This document shows positions 1 to 5,893 of a stretch of 21,357 nt of DNA, piece by piece. Origin of the DNA: Pseudomonadota bacterium (lineage in GTDB: Bacteria; Pseudomonadota; Gammaproteobacteria; Burkholderiales; Burkholderiaceae_F); contig JAEZVV010000086.1 of assembly GCA_023443095.1 (NCBI GenBank), positions 1 through 21,357 on the forward strand, in the 5' to 3' direction. The notes beneath the pieces are model-generated. The model worked only from the letters and a program-made list of their open reading frames with translations, was not told where the DNA came from and made no database searches. The number at the start of each line of letters is the position of its first letter. Within the stretch, counting starts at the first letter, position 1. The position numbers and the translations under genes were made by a program.

Positions 1-74
1 GCGAGCGGGTTGCCGCCGTAACGGGTGTTCGTGAAGACGTCACACGTGTAGAACTCGTAGCGGGCAGGTTTCAT
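1..74 (-). CDS. PhzF family protein, N-terminal fragment (cut by window edge)
   Basis: Only the first 24 codons lie in the window, read leftward from an ATG at 72-74. The peptide begins MKPARYEF and continues with a VFT segment and a GGNPL segment, which is the characteristic start of PhzF-like proteins (first beta strand plus the G-G-N-P loop). Family members are isomerases or epimerase-like enzymes related to phenazine biosynthesis PhzF; most are of unknown substrate. The catalytic Glu expected near residue 45 is outside the window. The ATG overlaps the stop codon of the upstream exporter gene (ATGA at 71-74), so the two are probably translationally coupled in one operon with the aminotransferase. 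Family assignment rests on a short stretch but the pattern is distinctive. Confidence 0.75.
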   Translation of the reverse strand, partial: MKPARYEFYTCDVFTNTRYGGNPL

Positions 75-964
75 GTCGGTCTCGGGAGGGGAGGGGGGCC
101 GGAGCGGCCGATGAGGATGGTGAGCACCACGGCGGCGGCGAAGCCCCAGGTCGCCGGGTTCACGGGTTCGGCGAACAGGATCGCGGCCGCGGCCAGCGTC
201 AGGAAGACCTGCAGCAGCTGCACCTGGCCGACCCGAGCGATGCCGCCCAGCGCCAGCCCGTTGTACCAGGCGAAGAAGGCCAAGAACTGAGAGACCAGGG
301 TGACGTAGGCGAAGCCCCACCAGGCGCGAGCGTCGGCCTCGGGCGGCGCGCTCCACAGCAGCCAGGCCGTGACCGGCAGGGACAGGGGCAGCACCAGCAC
401 CAGCGACCAGGCGATTGTCGCCACGCCGCCGATGCGCTGCGCCAGGCGGCCGCCAGCGGCGTAGCCGGCGGCGCAGGTGAGGACGGCGGCGAGCATGGCA
501 AGTTCGCCCGCTCCCGGCGCCGGCCTGCTGCCGCCCGCGGCAAAACCGATCACCAAGGCCGAACCGGCGGCCGCACAGACCCAGAAGCGCAGCGACTGGC
601 GGTCGCGAAAGAGCAAGGTCGCAGCCAATGCCGTGGCAAAGGGCAGGGCGCCGTTGATGATGGCGCCGTCGCTGGCGGGCATGCTGCGCATCGCGAGCGT
701 GGAGAAAAGCGGAAAGCCGACCACCACACCGAGCGCAGAGACAGTCAGCAGGCCGAAGTCGGCCCGGCGCGGCCGGCGCGAACCGGCCAGGGCCAGCCAC
801 AGCAGGGCGAGCAGCCCGGCGCCGGCCATCCGGCCAACGGCGACAAAGGCGGGAGAAAGCTCGCTCACCGCGAGCCGGGTCATCGGCAGGCTCAGGCTGA
901 AAGCGGCAACGCCGATCAGGCCGAGGGCCAGGCCGAGCCGGCCGCGGGCGAGCTCGGGCTTCAA
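71..964 (-). CDS. EamA/DMT-family transporter (10-TM drug/metabolite exporter type)
   Basis: The 297-residue product is almost entirely hydrophobic, with about ten predicted membrane helices arranged as two EamA repeats (roughly residues 8-140 and 150-285). The length is typical of DMT-superfamily inner-membrane exporters such as RhaT/YdcZ/EamA relatives, which move amino acids and other small metabolites. The likely start is a TTG at 962-964 that overlaps the stop codon of the upstream aminotransferase (TTGA at 961-964). The first ATG, at codon 28, would remove the first helix, so TTG is preferred. The end overlaps the next gene by 4 bp. Position between an aminotransferase and a PhzF-like gene, opposite a MocR regulator, suggests export of an amino acid or a derivative; the substrate cannot be read from sequence. 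Confidence 0.88.
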   Translation of the reverse strand: MKPELARGRLGLALGLIGVAAFSLSLPMTRLAVSELSPAFVAVGRMAGAGLLALLWLALAGSRRPRRADFGLLTVSALGVVVGFPLFSTLAMRSMPASDGAIINGALPFATALAATLLFRDRQSLRFWVCAAAGSALVIGFAAGGSRPAPGAGELAMLAAVLTCAAGYAAGGRLAQRIGGVATIAWSLVLVLPLSLPVTAWLLWSAPPEADARAWWGFAYVTLVSQFLAFFAWYNGLALGGIARVGQVQLLQVFLTLAAAAILFAEPVNPATWGFAAAVVLTILIGRSGPPPLPRPT

Positions 965-2163
965 GTCGAGGTGTGCAACAAGCCGCCCAACCGGGCGATG
1001 CCTTCGCGGATGCGGGCCGGCGGCACGGTGACAAACGAGAGCCGCAGCGTGTTGCGGCGCGGAGCGCCGGCGTAGAAGGCCGAGCCCGGAACAAAGGCGA
1101 CGTCCTGCGCTATCGCCTGTGGCAGCAGGGTGTCGGCGTCCATGCCGGTCGGCAGTTCGACCCAGATGAACATGCCGCCCTCGGGCCGCGTCCAGCGCGC
1201 CGTGGCCGGGAAGTGTTGGTCCAGGGCTTCGAGCATGGCCTGGCAGTGGGTCGCGTAACGCGAGCGAACGGCGGGCAGGTGACGGGTGAGCAAGTCCTCG
1301 GCCAACACGCGAGCGGCGATGCGCTGGTTGAAGGTCGAGGTGTGCAGGTCCATCGCCTGCTTGAGGCGGGTGAGCACCTCGAGCGCGGCGCGCGGCCCGA
1401 CCACATAACCCAGGCGCAGGCCGGGGGCGAGCACCTTGGACAAGGTGCCGAGCTTGAGGGTGCGCTCGGGGGCGTGAGAGCGCAGGCTGGCGGGCGGCGG
1501 CGCGTCATACCAGAGTTCGCCGTAAGGGTCGTCTTCGACCAGCCAGAGGTCGAGTTCGCGCGCGCGCTGGGCCAGGACCGAGCGGCGTTCGGCTGACAAG
1601 GTCAGTCCGGTCGGGTTCTGGAAGGTCGGCATCACATAGGCGAAGCGGGCGCCGCGAGCTTCCTCGCCGATGCGCTCCGGCGCCAGGCCTTGCTCGTCGG
1701 CCGGCAGTTCGACAAAACGCGGGGCCTGCAGGCGGAAAGCCTGGAGCGCGCCGAGGTAGGTCGGGCTTTCGACCAGCACCGTGCTGCCTTCGTCGATGAA
1801 GGCGCGCGCGATCAGGTCGAGGCCTTGCTGCGAGCCCGACACGATCAGCACTTCGTCGGCGCGGGTGGGCGTGCCCAGCGCCGTCTCGCGGGCCGCGATC
1901 CATTCGCGCAGCGCGGCTTCGCCCTCGGTGGTGCTGTACTGCAGCGCCTGGCTGCCGCTGCTGGCGAGCACGTCGCCGCAGGCGGCGGCAAGATCGTCGA
2001 CCGGGAAGCTTTCGGGGGCGGGCAGGCCGCCGGCAAATGAAATCACTTGCGGCCGGGCGGCGAGCTTGAGCAGTTCGCGGATGAGCGATCCGGTCGCCCC
2101 CTGGGCGCGGACCGACAAGGGCGGGGTGGACGAAAATTGGTTCTGATCCTGCGGCAATTCCAT
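961..2163 (-). CDS. PLP-dependent aminotransferase, class I/II fold (LysN/2-aminoadipate aminotransferase-like)
   Basis: The 400-residue product is a fold-type I aminotransferase. Visible motifs are F-Q-N-P-T-G around N183 (cofactor O3' contact), V-E-D-D-P-Y-G with D211/D212 and Y214 (pyridine nitrogen), T-L-S-K-V-L-A-P-G with the Schiff-base lysine K243, and L-R-L-S-F with R374 (substrate carboxylate). The length and the Y-S-T-T-E-G-E segment fit the subgroup that includes LysN and multi-substrate alpha-amino acid transaminases. The ATG at 2161-2163 is chosen because GGAAGAGAG lies about 7 bases upstream; an upstream in-frame extension of 20 codons is possible but has no good ribosome site. 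It is first in a leftward operon (exporter and PhzF-like genes follow with 4-bp overlaps) and is divergent from a MocR regulator, its probable controller. Exact substrate unknown. Confidence 0.92.
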   Translation of the reverse strand: MELPQDQNQFSSTPPLSVRAQGATGSLIRELLKLAARPQVISFAGGLPAPESFPVDDLAAACGDVLASSGSQALQYSTTEGEAALREWIAARETALGTPTRADEVLIVSGSQQGLDLIARAFIDEGSTVLVESPTYLGALQAFRLQAPRFVELPADEQGLAPERIGEEARGARFAYVMPTFQNPTGLTLSAERRSVLAQRARELDLWLVEDDPYGELWYDAPPPASLRSHAPERTLKLGTLSKVLAPGLRLGYVVGPRAALEVLTRLKQAMDLHTSTFNQRIAARVLAEDLLTRHLPAVRSRYATHCQAMLEALDQHFPATARWTRPEGGMFIWVELPTGMDADTLLPQAIAQDVAFVPGSAFYAGAPRRNTLRLSFVTVPPARIREGIARLGGLLHTST

Positions 2164-2231
2164 GGTCTGCTCTCTTCCAGTCTGGCGGTGGTGCACCGGG
2201 GCGCTGGCTTGCAGCCCGGCCACGCTCGCCC

Positions 2232-2319
2232 ATAGATTAGCGCCAAGCTAAAGGACAGTTGCAGTACAGTTGAGTAAATCGATCGTCCGACTGGCCTACT
2301 AAATCAAACATGACAGTTG
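2232..2319. promoter_or_regulatory. Divergent promoter region with three ACAGTTG repeats (candidate MocR operator)
   Basis: Between the two divergent genes ACAGTTG occurs at 2255-2261, 2266-2272 and 2313-2319, all in the same orientation; the first two are 11 bp apart, about one helical turn. For the leftward operon, the reverse complement of 2234-2239 reads TAATCT, a fair -10, and repeat 1 would overlap its -35 position. MocR proteins such as GabR and TauR bind direct repeats near a divergent aminotransferase-related promoter, so these are reasonable operator candidates. The third copy lies just inside the regulator's own coding region. Function is inferred from position and repetition only. 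Confidence 0.4.
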
Positions 2320-3725
2320 TTCTTTCGAGCCCGCCGCGGTCCGGCCGCGGCGACGCACCCTTGGCCGAACGCCTGGCGCAACAGGTGGCAGCGCGTATCG
2401 ACGCCCATGCCTTGCGTCCCGGAACCCGGTTGCCATCGATCCGCGAAGCGGCGCTTCTGCACGGCGTGAGCCGGGTGACGGTGGTCGAGGCCTATGACCG
2501 CCTGGTGGCGAGAGGTCTGGTCGAGTCCCGCCGCGGCTCGGGTTTTTACGTCCGTTCGCGGGCGCTGGGCGTGACCCCGGGGCTGGCGCGGGCCGAACCA
2601 AGCGCGCCGATCGACGTGTCCTGGCTGCTCGACAGCATGCTGCGCCAGATGCCGGGGCCGGACCAGCCCGGTGCCGGCCTGCTGCCGCCCGACTGGCTCG
2701 ACGCCGAGCTGGTGGGCGGAGCGCTGCGAGCCGTCGGCCGGCAGAATGCGCGGGCCCTGCTCGGCTACGGCGAGGCGCGCGGCCACGCGCCGCTGCGCCG
2801 GCAACTGGCGATCCGGCTCGAAGGGCTGGGCATCGCGGCCAGCCCCGAGCAGATTCTCACCACCGCCGGGGTGACCCACGCGATCGATCTGGTGGCGCGG
2901 CACTTCGTGGCGCCGGGCGACACGGTCCTGGTCGAGGATCCGGGCTGGTTCATGATGTTCGGTCGGCTGGCAGCACACGGCGCCCGCGTCGTGGGCGTGC
3001 CGCGCACTCCCGACGGACCGGACATCGAGGCGCTCGAGGCCCTGCTCGCGGTGCACAAGCCCAAGCTCTTCATCCTGTCGTCGGTGCTGCAGAACCCGAG
3101 TTCGACCTCGATGTCAGCCGCCAAGGCGTATGCGCTGCTGCGGCTGGCCGAGAGCCACGATTTCGCGATCGTCGACGACGACATCTACGGCGACCTGCAT
3201 TCGGGCGGGGGCGCCCTGCGTCTGGCCGCACTCGACCAGCTGCGGCGCACGGTCTACCTGGGTGGTTTCTCCAAAAGCCTCGCCCCCAGCCTGCGGGTCG
3301 GTTATCTGGCGGCGGCGCCGGCCCTGGCCGCGCGGCTGACCGAGCTGAAAATGCTGTCGGCGCTGACCACGCCCGAGCTGGGCGAGCGGGTGGTGCTGCG
3401 AGTCCTGGCCGACGGCCAGTACCGCCGGCATTGCGAGCGGGTGCGCGCCAAGCTGGCGGCCGGGCGCGAACTCACCGCGCGCCGGATCGAGTCGCTCGGA
3501 CTGAAGTTTTTTGCGCCGCCGGCCGAGGGACTGTTCCTGTGGACCGATTGCGGCTGCGACACCAACCGGGTGGCGGCTTTCGGCGCCGAGCGCGGCCTGC
3601 TGTTTGCGCCCGGGGTGCTGTTTTCCCCGTCGCAGCAGGCGAGTACCTGGATGCGGTTGTCGGCCGCCTGCGGCGAATCGGAGCGGGTCTGGGACGTGTT
3701 GGCCGAGGCGCTGGCCAAGGCTTGA
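2310..3725 (+). CDS. MocR-family transcriptional regulator (GntR wHTH fused to aminotransferase-like domain)
   Basis: The 471-residue product has an N-terminal GntR winged helix (about residues 15-83, with L-R-P-G-T-R-L-P-S-I-R-E and G-V-S-R-V-T-V-V-E-A-Y motifs) joined by a linker to a fold-type I PLP domain (about 125-470). PLP-contact positions are retained: Q-N-P around N262, V-D-D-D-I-Y-G (289-294), the lysine K322 in F-S-K-S-L-A-P, and R449 in the carboxylate-binding position. This is the MocR/GabR/PdxR architecture, a regulator that senses an amino compound as a PLP adduct. It is divergent from an aminotransferase-exporter-PhzF operon, its likely target. No clear Shine-Dalgarno precedes the ATG at 2310; the transcript may be leaderless. 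Its stop codon lies inside the -35 element of the htpG heat-shock promoter. Confidence 0.93.
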   Translation: MTVVLSSPPRSGRGDAPLAERLAQQVAARIDAHALRPGTRLPSIREAALLHGVSRVTVVEAYDRLVARGLVESRRGSGFYVRSRALGVTPGLARAEPSAPIDVSWLLDSMLRQMPGPDQPGAGLLPPDWLDAELVGGALRAVGRQNARALLGYGEARGHAPLRRQLAIRLEGLGIAASPEQILTTAGVTHAIDLVARHFVAPGDTVLVEDPGWFMMFGRLAAHGARVVGVPRTPDGPDIEALEALLAVHKPKLFILSSVLQNPSSTSMSAAKAYALLRLAESHDFAIVDDDIYGDLHSGGGALRLAALDQLRRTVYLGGFSKSLAPSLRVGYLAAAPALAARLTELKMLSALTTPELGERVVLRVLADGQYRRHCERVRAKLAAGRELTARRIESLGLKFFAPPAEGLFLWTDCGCDTNRVAAFGAERGLLFAPGVLFSPSQQASTWMRLSAACGESERVWDVLAEALAKA

Positions 3726-3748
3726 AGCCGGCGTCGCCGCCCCCATAC
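3721..3748 (+). promoter_or_regulatory. Sigma-32 (RpoH) heat-shock promoter of htpG
   Basis: CTTGAAG at 3721-3727 is followed by a 13-bp spacer and CCCCATAC at 3741-3748. The sigma-32 consensus is CTTGAAA, 11-16 bp, CCCCATNT, so both boxes match with one deviation each and ideal spacing. It lies about 58 bp before the htpG start, and htpG is a classic RpoH regulon member. Transcription should begin near 3754-3757. The -35 box contains the TGA stop of the upstream regulator gene. Confidence 0.85.
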
Positions 3749-3752
3749 TTGA

Positions 3753-3781
3753 CGCCAAGCAGTGCCGCGCAGGGCTTGGCG
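3753..3781 (+). repeat. Hairpin at the 5' end of the htpG transcript
   Basis: CGCCAAGC at 3753-3760 and GCTTGGCG at 3774-3781 form a perfect 8-bp stem with a 13-nt loop. Given the predicted start site, it would sit at the extreme 5' end of the htpG mRNA. It does not cover the ribosome site GGAG at 3795-3798. A role in transcript stability or temperature response is possible but unproven. Confidence 0.5.
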
Positions 3782-3805
3782 CGGCCAGAACCACGGAGAA
3801 CGTCA

Positions 3806-5704
3806 ATGAACACGACCAAGGAAACCCTGGGATTCCAGGCCGAGGTGAAGCAGCTGCTGCACCTGATGATCCACTCGCTCTACAGCAACAAGGAAATCTT
3901 CCTGCGCGAGCTGGTCAGCAACGCCTCGGACGCGATCGACAAGCTGCGCTTCGAGGCGCTGCGCGACCCGGCGCTGCTGGGAGCCGACACCCGGCTGGCG
4001 ATCCGGGTCGGCTTCGACAAGGCGGCGCGCACGATCACGATCTCCGACAACGGCATCGGCATGAGCCGCGAAGAGGCGATCGCCCACCTGGGCACGATCG
4101 CCAAGAGCGGCACCAAGGAGTTCTTCTCGGCGCTTTCGGGCGACCAGCAGAAAGACGCCCAGCTGATCGGCCAGTTCGGCGTGGGTTTCTATTCGAGCTT
4201 CATCGTCGCCGACCGCGTGGTCGTCGTGACCCGCCGCGTCGGCACGCCCGCCGATGCCGCGGTGCGCTGGGAGTCCGCCGGCGCAGGCGAGTTTTCGGTC
4301 GAGCCCGCCACCCGCGAAGCGCCGGGCACCGACGTCATCCTGCACCTGCGCGAGGGTGAAGACGAACTGCTTTCGCCGCATCGCCTGCGCGGCATCCTGA
4401 CCAAATACTCCGACCATATCGCGACCCCGATCGAGATGGGCAAGGAGGAGTGGAACGAAGACAAGAAAGAGTTCGTTCCCACCGGCGAATGGGAGACCGT
4501 CAACCAGGCGGCCGCCTTGTGGGCCCGTCCCAAGAGCGAGATCTCCGACGAGCAATACAAGGAGTTCTACCACCACGTCGCGCACGACTTCTCCGAGCCG
4601 CTCGCCTGGACCCACAACCGCGTCGAAGGCCGCAACGAATACATCCAGCTGCTCTACCTGCCAGCCAAGGCTCCCTTCGACCTGTGGGACCGCGAGCACC
4701 GCCACGGCATCAAGCTCTATGTGAAGCGAGTCTTCATCATGGACGACGCCGAGCAGCTGATGCCGGCCTATCTGCGTTTCGTGCGCGGAGTGATCGATTC
4801 GGCCGACCTGCCGCTCAACGTCAGCCGCGAGATCCTGCAGGAGTCGCGCGACGTCAAGGTGATTCGCGAAGGTTCCACGAAGCGCGTGCTTTCGCTGCTC
4901 GAGGACCTGGCGGCCAACAAGGCCGAGGACTACGCCAAGTTCTGGGCCGAGTTCGGCCAGGTGCTCAAGGAAGGGGTGGGCGAAGACCCAAGCAACCGCG
5001 AGCGCATCGCCAAGCTCCTGCGCTTTGCCACCACGGCGAGCGAGGGCGGGCAGACTGTTGCGCTGGCCGACTACGTCGCCCGCATGAAGGACGGCCAGAG
5101 CGCGATCTACTACGTCACTGCTGACACCCCGGCCGCGGCGGCGGCCAGTCCTCACCTCGAGGTCTTCCGCAAGAAGGGGGTCGAAGTCCTGCTGCTGTCC
5201 GACCGCGTCGACGAATGGATGCTCTCCTACCTGAGCGAGTTCGAAGGCAAGAAGCTCGAGTCCGTGGCCAAGGGTTCGCTCGACCTCGGTAGCCTCGAAG
5301 ATGAAGCCGAGAAGGAGCAGGCCAAGAAGGTCGCCGAAGACTTCAAGCCGCTTACCGAGAAGTTCAAGAGCGTGCTGGGCGACAAGGTCAAGGAAGTGCG
5401 GATGACGCTGCGCCTGACCGACTCGCCGGCCTGCCTGGTGGCCGACGAACACGGTCTGAGCCAGCATCTGCAGCGCATGCTGAAAGCGGCGGGGCAGGCG
5501 GTGCCGGTCGCCGCGCCCATCCTCGAACTCAACCCCGAACACCCGCTGGTGGCCAGGTTGAAGGCAAGCGACGACGTCTGGACCTCCGAGTGGGCGCAGT
5601 TGCTTTTCGATCAGGCGCAGCTGGCCGAAGGTGCCCAACTCGCCGACCCGGCGGATTTCGTCAAGCGCATGAACACCTTGCTGCTCAAGCAGGCAGCGAA
5701 CTAA
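3806..5704 (+). CDS. htpG: HtpG, bacterial Hsp90 molecular chaperone
   Basis: The 632-residue product is a full-length HtpG, an ATP-driven cytosolic chaperone that acts with the DnaK system on client proteins. The N-terminal GHKL ATPase carries R-E-L-V-S-N-A-S-D-A (catalytic E35, Mg-binding N39), S-D-N-G-I-G-M-S (adenine-binding D81) and the lid glycines G-Q-F-G-V-G-F-Y-S at 122-130. The middle domain includes L-P-L-N-V-S-R-E-I-L-Q, a strong Hsp90 signature, and the C-terminal dimerisation domain ends without the eukaryotic MEEVD tail. The ATG at 3806 is chosen over an upstream open frame because GGAG lies 7 bases before it and the family begins here. It is monocistronic: sigma-32 promoter before, strong terminator after. 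Confidence 0.99.
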   Translation: MNTTKETLGFQAEVKQLLHLMIHSLYSNKEIFLRELVSNASDAIDKLRFEALRDPALLGADTRLAIRVGFDKAARTITISDNGIGMSREEAIAHLGTIAKSGTKEFFSALSGDQQKDAQLIGQFGVGFYSSFIVADRVVVVTRRVGTPADAAVRWESAGAGEFSVEPATREAPGTDVILHLREGEDELLSPHRLRGILTKYSDHIATPIEMGKEEWNEDKKEFVPTGEWETVNQAAALWARPKSEISDEQYKEFYHHVAHDFSEPLAWTHNRVEGRNEYIQLLYLPAKAPFDLWDREHRHGIKLYVKRVFIMDDAEQLMPAYLRFVRGVIDSADLPLNVSREILQESRDVKVIREGSTKRVLSLLEDLAANKAEDYAKFWAEFGQVLKEGVGEDPSNRERIAKLLRFATTASEGGQTVALADYVARMKDGQSAIYYVTADTPAAAAASPHLEVFRKKGVEVLLLSDRVDEWMLSYLSEFEGKKLESVAKGSLDLGSLEDEAEKEQAKKVAEDFKPLTEKFKSVLGDKVKEVRMTLRLTDSPACLVADEHGLSQHLQRMLKAAGQAVPVAAPILELNPEHPLVARLKASDDVWTSEWAQLLFDQAQLAEGAQLADPADFVKRMNTLLLKQAAN

Positions 5705-5714
5705 GGCCTCTGAG

Positions 5715-5749
5715 AACGCCGCGGCCAAGTTCCGGTCGCGGCGTTTTTC
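5715..5749 (+). terminator. Intrinsic terminator of htpG
   Basis: AACGCCGCGGCC at 5715-5726 pairs with GGTCGCGGCGTT at 5734-5745 (12-bp stem with one G-U pair and a 7-nt loop), running directly into a T run at 5744-5748. It starts 10 bases after the htpG stop codon. Confidence 0.95.
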
Positions 5750-5759
5750 GTTCAATTTC

Positions 5760-5800
5760 CGCCTAGGTCGGCCTAGGTCAAGCGGGATACTACTTAGGCG
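5760..5800. promoter_or_regulatory. Phased GCCTAGGT repeats upstream of the DUF1631 cluster
   Basis: CGCCTAGGT (5760-5768) is followed by GGCCTAGGT (5770-5778), a 10-bp tandem repeat, and then by an inverted near-copy ACTTAGGCG (5792-5800). Centre-to-centre distances of about 10 and 22 bp put all three on one face of the helix. The 8-mer appears once more, inverted, at 16703-16710, also in an intergenic region. This arrangement resembles a multi-site operator or activator site for the gene starting near 5894; no binding protein is identified. Confidence 0.45.
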
Positions 5801-5893
5801 CTTTTCCGCAACGCGAACACGGGAGATTCCCGCTACGCTCGATGCCACTTTTTTCTGTGTGGCGTGTTTGCGCGTCACCCGCCTACGCCAACG

